From Flavobacteriales bacterium UBA2798 (GTDB lineage: Bacteria > Bacteroidota > Bacteroidia > Flavobacteriales_D > UBA2798), in NCBI GenBank assembly GCA_002351955.1, contig DEHO01000076.1, positions 43,055 to 58,025 on the forward strand: a stretch of 14,971 bases of DNA, given 5' to 3'. The notes below the pieces were generated by a model. It was not told where the DNA came from. It worked only from the letters and a program-made list of their open reading frames with translations, and did no database searches. Below are positions 1 to 7,718 of the stretch, one piece after another. Position numbers and translations under genes: made by a program. Positions within the stretch are counted from its first letter, which is position 1. Every line of letters begins with the position of its first letter.

Positions 1-745
1 CCCGGAATATGTTCAATCACCAGAGGAATTAATTATCACCCGGAGAGTTCATTTTTTCATTGTTATGTTTGTTACGGTGTTTTTCTCTTTTATTGTACTG
101 GTAATTTTTAACAGGCAGGAAAAAGAACTGCGTAAGGCGCTGGAAGAGAAAGAAACCCTGCTCTCGGAAGTGTTTCACAGGGTAAAGAACAATATGGCTG
201 TCATTCTTGGGTTAATTAACCTGAAAAAAAATCAATCTCATTCAGAAGAAGCTGTTGAAGCATTACTGCAATGCCATATGCGGGTGATGTCGATGGCAAT
301 GGTGCATAACAGAATCTACGAAAATAAATCCCTTAACAATATTCAACTCGACATCTACCTAAGTGAACTTTCCGAGGAGGTGTTGAACTCGCTGAATGCA
401 GAAAATCTGATTGAGTTAAAAAAAGATCTCCATCCAACAAAAAGCGATATCTCCAAAGCGATTCCGATTGGACTTATCGTTAATGAGGTAATCACCAATG
501 CTTTTAAACATGGCTTTAAATCGCATTCGGGAAAACTTGAAATCCATTTGCATCCTAACACAGAAACAAATGGAAAAGCCATTTTGATAATTAAGGATAA
601 TGGTCCGGGAATTGCGCTTGAAAAAACTGCTAATACCGATTCTCTTGGAATGAGTTTGATTTATTCCCTCAGCGAACAAATTGATGGAGAGTGCAACTTC
701 CACAATGAAGATGGATTGGTCTTTAAGCTGACTTTCCCCTATTAG
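1..745 (+). CDS. Sensor histidine kinase, HisKA_2 type (5' end missing)
   Basis: The reading frame is open from base 2 to the TAG at 743-745 and has no stop before the left edge, so the gene starts outside the window; the ATG at 65 is probably internal. The visible 247 residues begin with a few polar residues, then a membrane segment around the sequence FVTVFFSFIVLVIF, a short charged coiled-coil-like linker, and the dimerisation/phosphoacceptor helix with EVFHRVKNNMAVILGLINLK, the HisKA_2 pattern; the His at nt 176-178 is the likely phosphorylated residue. An HATPase_c domain follows, with N box (IVNEVITNAFKHGF), G1 box (DNGPGI) and a short G2 region (SLGMSL). It should autophosphorylate on His and pass phosphate to a response regulator. 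The sensory part lies outside the window, so the stimulus is unknown; in Bacteroidota such kinases often follow TPR or 7TM sensor regions. No response regulator gene is visible here. Confidence 0.9.
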   Translation, partial: PEYVQSPEELIITRRVHFFIVMFVTVFFSFIVLVIFNRQEKELRKALEEKETLLSEVFHRVKNNMAVILGLINLKKNQSHSEEAVEALLQCHMRVMSMAMVHNRIYENKSLNNIQLDIYLSELSEEVLNSLNAENLIELKKDLHPTKSDISKAIPIGLIVNEVITNAFKHGFKSHSGKLEIHLHPNTETNGKAILIIKDNGPGIALEKTANTDSLGMSLIYSLSEQIDGECNFHNEDGLVFKLTFPY

Positions 746-774
746 AATAGCGGAGAGCCTTTTTAGGTGCAGCT

Positions 775-1047
775 TCAGTCAATTGTATCGAGATACTTTA
801 ACAATCCGTGCACGAAAAAAATAAATGTATGTGCCGTGTAAAAAAAAGTTGAGGTAATGGTCCAAAGCATTACCGAACTCTGATCATCGGAAAAATAGGC
901 TCCCAAAAAAAACACTCCTTGCAATGCCAACATGGTTAACAAATGAAGTAAGGCCTTTTTTGTTCCTCTCTCAAAGCGTTTAAAAAACCAAAAAATCAGC
1001 ACCCAGGGTAAAAAGACTAAAACAACAAAGTAAAAAGCAGCTTTCAT
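775..1047 (-). CDS. Small three-helix membrane protein of unknown function
   Basis: A 90-residue frame starting at ATG 1047-1045 and ending at TGA 777-775. I chose this start because the longer frame to 1209 would run through the terminator and overlap the acyl-CoA dehydrogenase gene. The product is almost wholly hydrophobic, with probable membrane helices at about residues 3-22, 32-52 and 58-80. A basic loop (FKRFERGTKK) follows helix 1, and a short acidic loop (SDDQSS) lies between helices 2 and 3. I do not recognise the family. It lies tail to tail with the histidine kinase (29 bp gap) and is cut off from the upstream dehydrogenase gene by an intrinsic terminator, so it needs its own promoter; none of good quality is visible in 1048-1073. 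It could still be a chance frame, but length, start position and helix pattern favour a gene. Confidence 0.6.
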   Translation of the reverse strand: MKAAFYFVVLVFLPWVLIFWFFKRFERGTKKALLHLLTMLALQGVFFLGAYFSDDQSSVMLWTITSTFFYTAHTFIFFVHGLLKYLDTID

Positions 1048-1073
1048 GAGTGAACAGATTCGTAATGGTAAAC

Positions 1074-1106
1074 AAAAAAATCCCGCGGAATACCACGGGA
1101 TTTTTT
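1074..1106 (-). terminator. Intrinsic terminator of the acyl-CoA dehydrogenase gene
   Basis: On the minus strand, 12 bp past the dehydrogenase stop codon, the arms TCCCG and CGGGA (plus 1081-1085 and 1096-1100) pair, with one mismatch and then two more base pairs around an AATA loop. The stem is followed by seven T residues on the minus strand (plus-strand A at 1074-1080). A run of six T on the plus strand (1101-1106) means it could also act in the other direction. Confidence 0.9.
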
Positions 1107-1117
1107 GATTCAGAAAA

Positions 1118-2320
1118 TTATTTTTTTTCCAGCGGAGCTGTTTTAAAAGCAGGAATACCGGTAACATCCATTCCTGTAATAAGGAGGTGAATATCATGTG
1201 TTCCTTCATAGGTGATAACAGACTCCAGATTCATCATATGACGCATAATGGAATATTCGTTGGTAATACCCATTGCACCATGGATCTGACGGGCTTCACG
1301 TGCAATAGTAATTGCCATATGCACATTGTTCCGCTTTGCCATTGATATCTGAGCAGAAGTTGCGCGACCATCATTTCGCAGCACACCTAAACGCCATGTC
1401 AGCAATTGCGCCTTGGTTATTTCTGTAAGCATCTCTGCCAGTTTTTTCTGGGTTAACTGGAAGGCTCCGATGGGAACATCAAACTGTGTACGTTCAAGCG
1501 AATAGCGCAAAGCTGAATCGTAACAATCCATTGCTGCACCAATAGCACCCCAGGCAATTCCGTAACGCGCCGAATCGAGACAACTCAACGGAGCGCCAAG
1601 ACCGGATCTTCCTGGAAGAATATTTTCTTTTGGAACCTTTACATTGTTAAAGATCAATTCTCCGGTTGCAGAAGCACGAAGACTCCATTTACCGTGCATT
1701 TCAGGTGTAGAGAACCCTTCCATCCCACGTTCAACCACTAATCCATGAATTCTTCCGCTTTCGTCCTTTGCCCAAACCACAGCGATCTGCGCAAATGGAG
1801 CATTGGAAATCCACATTTTAGCTCCGTTAAGGATTACATGATCACCTGCATCTTTAAAATTCGTGATCATTCCACCTGGATTCGAACCATGATCAGGTTC
1901 CGTTAATCCGAAACATCCAATCCATTCACCGGAAGCCAACTTGGGCAAGTATTTTTTGCGCTGTTCTTCATTTCCGTATTTGTAGATCGGATACATCACC
2001 AATGAGCTTTGCACTGAAGCTGTAGAACGCAAACCACTGTCTGAACGCTCGAGTTCCTGCATGATTAATCCGTATGAAATCTGGTCGAGACCTGCTCCAC
2101 CATATTCCGTTGGAATGTAAGGACCGAAAGCTCCGATCTCAGCGAGTCCTTTGAGTAAATGATTGGGAAAAGTCGCCTTTTCGTAATGTTCCTCTATGAT
2201 GGGAGAAACTTCTTTTTTTACCCATGCTCTTGCTGCATCACGAACCATTTTATGTTCATCGGTCAGCAACTCATCGAGCTGGTAGTAATCGGGTGCCTGA
2301 AAAAGATCGGTCTTGGCCAT
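1118..2320 (-). CDS. Acyl-CoA dehydrogenase, glutaryl-CoA dehydrogenase type
   Basis: A full-length 400-residue flavoprotein dehydrogenase. It should oxidise glutaryl-CoA and decarboxylate it to crotonyl-CoA with FAD as cofactor, in lysine/tryptophan breakdown, passing electrons to ETF; the location is cytosolic. The whole protein follows the GCDH pattern. An Arg in SDSGLRS (R98) corresponds to the carboxylate-binding Arg known in human GCDH. The motif GCFGLTEPDHGS is at about 135-146, KWSLRASATGEL at 211-222, and the catalytic Glu lies in YEGTHDIH (E372). These motifs separate it from the short-chain acyl-CoA dehydrogenases, although exact substrate range cannot be read from sequence. ATG at 2318-2320 gives the expected N-terminus. 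The gene is monocistronic, ended by the hairpin 12 bp downstream, and diverges from the DUF4271 gene across an 85-bp gap. Confidence 0.93.
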   Translation of the reverse strand: MAKTDLFQAPDYYQLDELLTDEHKMVRDAARAWVKKEVSPIIEEHYEKATFPNHLLKGLAEIGAFGPYIPTEYGGAGLDQISYGLIMQELERSDSGLRSTASVQSSLVMYPIYKYGNEEQRKKYLPKLASGEWIGCFGLTEPDHGSNPGGMITNFKDAGDHVILNGAKMWISNAPFAQIAVVWAKDESGRIHGLVVERGMEGFSTPEMHGKWSLRASATGELIFNNVKVPKENILPGRSGLGAPLSCLDSARYGIAWGAIGAAMDCYDSALRYSLERTQFDVPIGAFQLTQKKLAEMLTEITKAQLLTWRLGVLRNDGRATSAQISMAKRNNVHMAITIAREARQIHGAMGITNEYSIMRHMMNLESVITYEGTHDIHLLITGMDVTGIPAFKTAPLEKK

Positions 2321-2337
2321 TTTTAACGGTTTTGGTG

Positions 2338-2345
2338 CGAAATTA
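2338..2345 (-). promoter_or_regulatory. Possible -7 box for the acyl-CoA dehydrogenase gene
   Basis: The minus-strand sequence TAATTTCG matches seven of eight positions of the Bacteroidota -7 consensus TAnnTTTG and lies 17 nt before the ATG. No TTTG is seen at the expected -33 distance, so this call is weak. Confidence 0.25.
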
Positions 2346-2393
2346 GGTAAAAAATCACAGTCGACTTCCTTCCTGATGATGAAGGTCTTTGTC

Positions 2394-2401
2394 TACTTTT
2401 G
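2394..2401 (+). promoter_or_regulatory. -7 promoter box of the DUF4271-hemD genes
   Basis: TACTTTTG is an exact match to the Bacteroidota -7 consensus TAnnTTTG, placed only 4 bp before the ATG at 2406. No convincing -33 TTTG is present at 17-21 bp upstream. If this box is used, the mRNA would begin at or almost at the start codon, or the first used start would lie further in (Met38). Confidence 0.5.
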
Positions 2402-2405
2402 CTGA

Positions 2406-3221
2406 ATGCCAGAAAACATTCCTATCGGCACTTTACCCGACACCTCCCAATCGGTTGGCTGGTTACCTGCAGTACAGCCGGTAACAAAGGATCAATTGAG
2501 TGTGATCAAGGAAAAAATGAGTGCCGGTTTCCAGTGGGGCAGTTCCCTTCATCCCGATAAAATTGACCAGTCAGAAAGTGTTGTGGTCTTTGGTGTTCTC
2601 ATGCTTTTGCTGATAACATTTGTTGTTTTTCGGATTGTTTATTCCAACCGGTTCAATCAACTTGCCGAAACTTTTATTTCACCCCGATACATGCGGCAGG
2701 CGCTTCGGGAGGAACTTTCCCTGACCCATCCGTTCACGTTGGTTATGTTGTTGCAATATGCTGTTTGTGCTGGGCTTTTGATTTACAGGTTTAACATACG
2801 AATACCCGCACATGTTTATCCGGCAGACGGTATTGTGCAGGCTTCCATCTTCAGCGGAATCATTTTCGGACTGATCATTTCTCGTGCGATCCTTTACCGT
2901 TTCATTCAGTTTTTGATTGGTGAGGATGGCGGGCTTACAGAGAATCGTTACTCCATGGTCCTTTTCACCGAAGTAACAGGAATTTTCATACTCCCCTTTA
3001 CCATCCTTGCATGGTTTGGGCCCAGGGATTATATCATTCCCCTGATTGTTTTTTGTGGCGCTATAGGACTGATAATCTATATTTTCAGAATTATTAGGGG
3101 TTTTTTGGGCGGGCTTAACAGCGGAACGGCAGGCGTCTATATTTTTTTGTATTTTTGCGCCCTTGAAATCCTGCCGCTCATAGTGCTGGTACGGTACATA
3201 TCCGACCGGTATCAGGGGTAA
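2406..3221 (+). CDS. DUF4271-type six-helix membrane protein
   Basis: A 271-residue inner-membrane protein. After a soluble, Pro-rich N-terminus of about 55 residues come six probable membrane helices at about residues 58-78, 109-127, 142-165, 183-204, 209-231 and 243-264. Between helices 3 and 4 lies a short polar loop (GEDGGLTENRYS), and the last helix carries YIFLYFCALEILPLIV, a pattern I associate with the Bacteroidota family DUF4271. The family has no known reaction. It sits 32 bp upstream of hemD, an arrangement I recall as recurrent in Bacteroidota, which suggests a link to heme or to the cell envelope, but nothing in the sequence shows catalysis. Start: the ATG at 2406 follows a -7 box by 4 bp; Met38 is the alternative if the first AUG is not used. 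Confidence 0.82.
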   Translation: MPENIPIGTLPDTSQSVGWLPAVQPVTKDQLSVIKEKMSAGFQWGSSLHPDKIDQSESVVVFGVLMLLLITFVVFRIVYSNRFNQLAETFISPRYMRQALREELSLTHPFTLVMLLQYAVCAGLLIYRFNIRIPAHVYPADGIVQASIFSGIIFGLIISRAILYRFIQFLIGEDGGLTENRYSMVLFTEVTGIFILPFTILAWFGPRDYIIPLIVFCGAIGLIIYIFRIIRGFLGGLNSGTAGVYIFLYFCALEILPLIVLVRYISDRYQG

Positions 3222-3253
3222 CAGATTTTAAGGATGGTTTAAATCTCACAGCA

Positions 3254-4000
3254 TTGGCGATAAAATCCATACTCATCTCGCAGCCGGCACCGGAAACGGA
3301 GAAGAATCCGTATGCGGACCTCAGTAAGCGCTTTAAGCTGAAAGTGGACTTCAGGCCTTTTATTCATGTTGAAGGCGTCGATAGCAAAGAGATCCGTAAG
3401 GATAAAGTCAGTTTGCCTGAGCACACCGCAGTGATTCTTACCAGCCGTAATGCGGTTGATCATTTCTTTCGGGTATGTAAAGACATACGCTACACCGTGC
3501 CAGATACCATGAAGTATTTTTGCATCAGCGAATCGACAGCCTATTATCTGCAGAAATATGTTGTTTACCGTAAGCGAAAGATTTTTCACGGTAAACAAAA
3601 ATTCATTGAGCTTCTGGATGTCATTAAGAAACATAAAGAAGAAAATTTTCTGTTGCCCTGCTCTGATATCCACAAACAGGAAATTACCGATGTACTGGAC
3701 CAGCACAACATCAAGTACACCAAGTCGGTAATGTATAAAACGGTAGCAAGTGATTTGAGTGATCTTGCAGATATCAAGTACGACATGCTGGTTTTTTTCT
3801 CTCCACAGGGAATTGAATCATTGTTGCAGAATTTCCCAAAATTCAAGCAAAACAAAACCCTTATTGCAGCCTTTGGGGCTACCACTGCAGCAGCGGTAAA
3901 AACGGCAGGACTTCGTCTTGATCTTCAGGCGCCGATGCCCAATGCTCCGAGCATGACAATGGCGATTGAACATTTCATCAAGAACCACAAGGAGAAATAA
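3254..4000 (+). CDS. hemD: Uroporphyrinogen-III synthase (TTG start)
   Basis: A 248-residue HemD-family protein. The enzyme closes hydroxymethylbilane to uroporphyrinogen III with inversion of ring D, the branch point to heme and corrinoids, in the cytosol. The sequence follows the Bacteroidota form of HemD: ISQPAPETEKNPY near the N-terminus, VILTSRNAVDHFF at about residues 59-71, KYFCISESTAYYLQKYVVYR at 87-106, and the second-domain motif VFFSPQGIESLL at about 180-191. The C-terminal part ends with an APSMTMAIEHF motif. HemD proteins are poorly conserved, so identity rests on the overall pattern. The TTG at 3254 is the only start codon that gives the usual N-terminus; the frame stays open upstream but has no ATG before the preceding gene. 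It is 32 bp downstream of the DUF4271 gene and probably co-transcribed with it. Confidence 0.88.
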   Translation: MAIKSILISQPAPETEKNPYADLSKRFKLKVDFRPFIHVEGVDSKEIRKDKVSLPEHTAVILTSRNAVDHFFRVCKDIRYTVPDTMKYFCISESTAYYLQKYVVYRKRKIFHGKQKFIELLDVIKKHKEENFLLPCSDIHKQEITDVLDQHNIKYTKSVMYKTVASDLSDLADIKYDMLVFFSPQGIESLLQNFPKFKQNKTLIAAFGATTAAAVKTAGLRLDLQAPMPNAPSMTMAIEHFIKNHKEK

Positions 4001-4086
4001 TCTTCTCCAACAATCTTCCGTTCACATTTACTTTATCAAGAATCTACTCCGGAGAGGGGGATGTTGTAACTTGTAAAAAAAAAACC

Positions 4087-4476
4087 TTGTCCACCTTTTC
4101 AAAATCCGAGCGGCTTCACCGAAAGAAAATCATCGAACAGCTTTTCACAAAAGGAGGCCAATCGATGCTGGCTCACCCGGTGCGTATGGTTTGGCAGGAC
4201 GCAGATCTGGAGGATGTTGTACAGGTGATGTTCAGTGCCCCTAAACGAAACTTCAAAAAGGCTGTAGACCGTAACCGGATCAAGAGAATTATGCGAGAAG
4301 CCTACAGATTAAACAAATCTGAGCTGCGAAAATGCTGTGAGGAAAAGCAGAAAAAAATTGCTGTTGCCTTTCTGTTTGTTGGCAAGGAGATGCCCAAAGG
4401 TCAGGAGGTGAGGGATAAAATAATTGTACTTTTACAACGTTTGAATAAAGAGCTGGAAACAAATTCAGCAGAATAA
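4087..4476 (+). CDS. rnpA: Ribonuclease P protein component (TTG start)
   Basis: The small basic protein subunit of RNase P, which with the catalytic RNA removes 5' leaders from tRNA precursors; 129 residues, normal for the family. The N-terminal FSKSERLHRKKIIEQLFTKG matches the family pattern and the RNA-binding helix DRNRIKRIMREAYR (residues 61-74) holds the hallmark RNR box. The start is TTG at 4087; the nearby ATG at 4061 is in another frame and meets a stop after one codon. A run of ten A residues (4075-4084) lies just before the start. Unlike in many bacteria, it is not beside rpmH; it is followed after 8 bp by an S41 peptidase gene, a pairing I know from Bacteroidota. The catalytic RNA gene rnpB is not in this window. 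Confidence 0.95.
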   Translation: MSTFSKSERLHRKKIIEQLFTKGGQSMLAHPVRMVWQDADLEDVVQVMFSAPKRNFKKAVDRNRIKRIMREAYRLNKSELRKCCEEKQKKIAVAFLFVGKEMPKGQEVRDKIIVLLQRLNKELETNSAE

Positions 4477-4484
4477 GATTGCAT

Positions 4485-6155
4485 ATGAAAACCAGAACCC
4501 TTTTTATATCCGGCGCTTTGATCCTCTTTACAGGATTCATCGGTTTATCGTTTCGTCCGCAAAACAGCAATGAATTTGAGATCACAAAAAATCTTGAAAT
4601 TTTTGGTGCTGTATACAAAGAGCTGAACCTGCTTTATGTCGACGAACCCAAACCGGGTGAACTGATGAAAACAGGGATCGATGCCATGCTTCAATCACTC
4701 GATCCTTACACGGTATACTATCCCGAATCGGATATTGAGGATTATCGGTTTATGACTACCGGTCAGTACGGAGGAATCGGATCACTCATTCGGAAATCGG
4801 GCGAGTATGTTCAGATTACGGATCCTTATGAAGGTTACCCTGCGCACAAAGCAGGATTGATTGCCGGAGATGTTATTGTGGAAGTGGACGGAAAGTCGGT
4901 TAAAGGAATGGACTCGGATGAAGTGAGTAAAGTTTTGAAAGGCGCACCCGGCACCAAAGTGAAAATTAAAGTAAAACGTGAAGGCGAATCATCCGAACTT
5001 GAACGAACGCTTACCCGCGAAGAAATCAAAATCAAAGACGTTCCCTATTTCGGGATGATTGATGCAAAGACCGGCTATATTAAGCTTACAGGTTTTACTC
5101 AATCTGCAAGCTCCGAAGTAAAAGCAGCATTCACCGATCTAAAGGGAAAAGGAATGAAGCAGTTGGTATTTGATTTACGCGGTAACGGAGGAGGTCTTCT
5201 TACAGAAGCGGTGAACATAGTAGGTGTATTTGTACCAAAAGGCACAGTAATCGTTAAACAAAAAGGAAGAGCTCCCAATACGAATTATACGTATCCAACT
5301 AAAGACAGTCCGCTTGACACTGAAATACCATTGGTAGTTCTTGTTGATGAAGGAAGCGCCTCCGCATCAGAAATTGTTTCAGGAGCGATCCAGGATCTCG
5401 ACCGAGGGGTTGTGATTGGTCAACGTTCCTTCGGCAAGGGATTGGTACAACAAACAAGAAATCTTCCGTATAACACTATGGTGAAGCTAACCATTTCCAA
5501 ATACATGACTCCAAGCGGACGATGCGTTCAAAAGCTGGATTACTCCAACAAGGACAAAGGCGGAAAAGCTACGGTAATGGCCGACTCGCTTTTGAAAAAA
5601 TTCAAAACAAAAAATGGTCGCGATGTTTTTGAAGGCCGCGGAGTAGATCCTGATGTAATGGTGAACCGAAAAACCTACTCCAGAATTGCGACTGTTCTGT
5701 ACACTCAGAATATCATTTTTGATTTTGCAACGAAATTCCATAGAGAGAACAAATCGGTTGCCACTGCGCGTGACTTTAGGGTGACCGACAACATCTACCA
5801 GGAATTTTTGAAGTTTGCATCCGCAAAGGATTTCACTTACAAAACAGCAAGCGAAGAAAAATTTGAAGAGCTCAAAAAGACAGCTGAGCGTGAGAAATAT
5901 TTCACCGGTGCCGAGTCTGAATTTGCCGCTTTGCTAAAAAAACTACAACCCAATAAGGAAGACGATCTTATGCGTTTCAAGGATGAGATCATTGATTTTC
6001 TTGAATTAGAGATTGTGGGGCGTTATTATTATCAAAACGGAAAAATAGAACATTCGCTGCGTGCCGATGAAGAAATTCAGGAAGCGCTCACACTATTTTC
6101 CGATCCTGCTCGTTATTCATCTATTCTTAGCGGAAAAAACACCGGTAAGAAATAA
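4485..6155 (+). CDS. C-terminal processing peptidase, family S41
   Basis: A 556-residue serine protease of the Prc/CtpA kind. An N-terminal hydrophobic segment (residues 5-23) acts as signal peptide or anchor, so it works in the periplasm. A PDZ domain spans about residues 93-168 and is followed by the S41 core: FDLRGNGGG at 229-237, the nucleophile Ser293 in GSASASE, and the general base Lys318 in FGKG, exactly 25 residues apart as in characterised family members. A C-terminal extension of about 200 charged residues follows, which I take to be usual for Bacteroidota members. Such peptidases trim C-termini of envelope proteins or act in quality control; the substrate is unknown here. I start at ATG 4485 rather than the in-frame TTG six bases earlier, because the Met is followed directly by a basic signal-peptide n-region. 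It lies 8 bp after rnpA. Confidence 0.93.
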   Translation: MKTRTLFISGALILFTGFIGLSFRPQNSNEFEITKNLEIFGAVYKELNLLYVDEPKPGELMKTGIDAMLQSLDPYTVYYPESDIEDYRFMTTGQYGGIGSLIRKSGEYVQITDPYEGYPAHKAGLIAGDVIVEVDGKSVKGMDSDEVSKVLKGAPGTKVKIKVKREGESSELERTLTREEIKIKDVPYFGMIDAKTGYIKLTGFTQSASSEVKAAFTDLKGKGMKQLVFDLRGNGGGLLTEAVNIVGVFVPKGTVIVKQKGRAPNTNYTYPTKDSPLDTEIPLVVLVDEGSASASEIVSGAIQDLDRGVVIGQRSFGKGLVQQTRNLPYNTMVKLTISKYMTPSGRCVQKLDYSNKDKGGKATVMADSLLKKFKTKNGRDVFEGRGVDPDVMVNRKTYSRIATVLYTQNIIFDFATKFHRENKSVATARDFRVTDNIYQEFLKFASAKDFTYKTASEEKFEELKKTAEREKYFTGAESEFAALLKKLQPNKEDDLMRFKDEIIDFLELEIVGRYYYQNGKIEHSLRADEEIQEALTLFSDPARYSSILSGKNTGKK

Positions 6156-6158
6156 AAG

Positions 6159-7718
6159 GTGATCCTACAACGCTACGCATCCCAACTTCAGTTTCTTGCA
6201 CTCCTGCTCCTGGGTGTTGGATTGAGTACTTCTGTTTTCCTGATGAGTGTTGGAGGCATATTGTTTTCAATTGCATGGATTTCTTTTCCTGATTTAAAAA
6301 CCCGGATCGCTAAAGGAATTCGTTCTCCTTATGTCATCTTATCCGCAGCATTGTTCCTGCTTCATTTGGTTGGATTGTTATGGACAGAAGACTATAAATA
6401 CGCCTTCAATGACATCCGAATTAAAATCCCACTCCTCCTTTTCCCTTTGTTTTTTGCTTCTTCCCCACAACCTGAACCGAAGAAGTTAAAACTTCTGCTT
6501 GCGCTTATAGTTGCTGCAACACTAATTTCCACCTTGATCTCCTTCGGTATTTATCTTAAGTGGTTACCGGTAAGCAAAGACATCAGTGATATCCGAAATA
6601 TTTCTCCTTTTGTTTCCCACATCCGCTTATCTCTGGTTGTTTGCGCTAGCGTTGTATTGTTGTGGTGGCTGCGTTTAAAACATCGGATGATTCCAGCATT
6701 CACTGCGGTTGTCATTACTTTATGGTTCATCTATTTTCTCTACCTGATTGAATCGGCAACAGGAATATTTATATTATGCAGTACAGCACTTCTCTTTGGC
6801 TCTATCCTAGCCTATCAATCCTCTCAGCGATGGATTAAAATTGGAATTCCTGTTGTGCTATTGGCAGGGCTAATCTTTATTTTCCTATCCATTCAAAAAA
6901 GCATTCTTGAACTGCGTAGACCAAAAGAAGACCCACAAACTTTTGTATTACAATCGCCTGACGGATGTTACTACACCCATTACCGCGATAATACTATGCT
7001 TGAAAACGGTTATTATACCTGGAGTCATTTATGTTTACAGGAACTCGAGCAAGCATGGAATGAAAGATCCAAGATCTCATTCGACGGTAATGACAATAAA
7101 GGTCAGCGGATTTACGGAACTATCGTTCGATACTTAACAAGCAAGGGTTTACACAAGGACAGAAAAGGGGTGTATGCTTTAGACAATGAAGATATTCATC
7201 ATATCGAAAATGGTATTGCCAACGTTAATTACGTTCACAAAAGCGGATTAAAGCGCAGGCTGGAAGAAATTATTTTTGAGATAGATTCCTACTTCACCAA
7301 TAATTATTACACCGGAAATTCGCTAACACAACGATTTGAATTTTGGTCGACCGGTATTGGTATTTTCCGTGAAAACATTTGGGCAGGAGTTGGCACCGGT
7401 GATGCACAATTGGCCTTTGATCGAGCTTACGAAAAGAAAGAATCTCCACTTCCAAAAAACAACCGATTACGTTCCCATAATCAATTTATTGCAATGGCAG
7501 TTGCTTTCGGATTACCCGGAATTGTTCTTTTCATTCTCTTTGCATTCTACCCTTTTTCAAGGGCTATAAAAGAAAACAATATCATCTTTCTTCTATTCTA
7601 TTCAGGCGCATTGATTTCCTTTTTCACAGAAGACACTCTTGAAACACAGGCAGGCATCACCTATTTCTGTTTTTTTACAGGACTACTCTCCTACTTCTCT
7701 GAAACAAAAAAAATCTAG
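6159..7718 (+). CDS. O-antigen ligase / polymerase-type membrane protein (Wzy_C)
   Basis: A 519-residue multi-pass membrane protein with about ten hydrophobic helices and one very large periplasmic loop (about residues 250-445). At the end of that loop stands the Wzy_C/WaaL signature: QRFEFWSTGIGIF (391-403), WAGVGTGD (408-415) and SHNQF (439-443), where Arg392 and His440 are the likely lipid-pyrophosphate and catalytic residues by analogy with WaaL. It should transfer or polymerise undecaprenyl-linked glycan at the periplasmic face. Ligase and polymerase cannot be told apart from sequence. The start is GTG at 6159, three bases after the peptidase stop, so the two genes are probably co-transcribed. 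The loop, about 195 residues, seems long compared with typical WaaL and its first part has no pattern I know. The stop shares a CTAG with the convergent glycosyltransferase gene. Confidence 0.85.
   Translation: MILQRYASQLQFLALLLLGVGLSTSVFLMSVGGILFSIAWISFPDLKTRIAKGIRSPYVILSAALFLLHLVGLLWTEDYKYAFNDIRIKIPLLLFPLFFASSPQPEPKKLKLLLALIVAATLISTLISFGIYLKWLPVSKDISDIRNISPFVSHIRLSLVVCASVVLLWWLRLKHRMIPAFTAVVITLWFIYFLYLIESATGIFILCSTALLFGSILAYQSSQRWIKIGIPVVLLAGLIFIFLSIQKSILELRRPKEDPQTFVLQSPDGCYYTHYRDNTMLENGYYTWSHLCLQELEQAWNERSKISFDGNDNKGQRIYGTIVRYLTSKGLHKDRKGVYALDNEDIHHIENGIANVNYVHKSGLKRRLEEIIFEIDSYFTNNYYTGNSLTQRFEFWSTGIGIFRENIWAGVGTGDAQLAFDRAYEKKESPLPKNNRLRSHNQFIAMAVAFGLPGIVLFILFAFYPFSRAIKENNIIFLLFYSGALISFFTEDTLETQAGITYFCFFTGLLSYFSETKKI

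Noticed and set aside
1048..1209. N-terminal extension of the small membrane protein frame up to 1209 on the minus strand
   Set aside because: It would run through the intrinsic terminator and overlap the end of the acyl-CoA dehydrogenase gene in another frame; the ATG at 1047 gives a clean membrane protein.
3239..3706. 155-codon minus-strand frame opposite hemD
   Set aside because: Antisense shadow of a gene whose sense product matches HemD throughout.
4047..4060. CTCCGGAG palindrome before rnpA as a terminator of hemD
   Set aside because: The palindrome leaves no loop and has no T-run after it.
4479..4484. TTG at 4479 as start of the S41 peptidase
   Set aside because: The ATG six bases later is the stronger codon and is followed directly by a typical signal-peptide n-region, although the upstream genes do use TTG.
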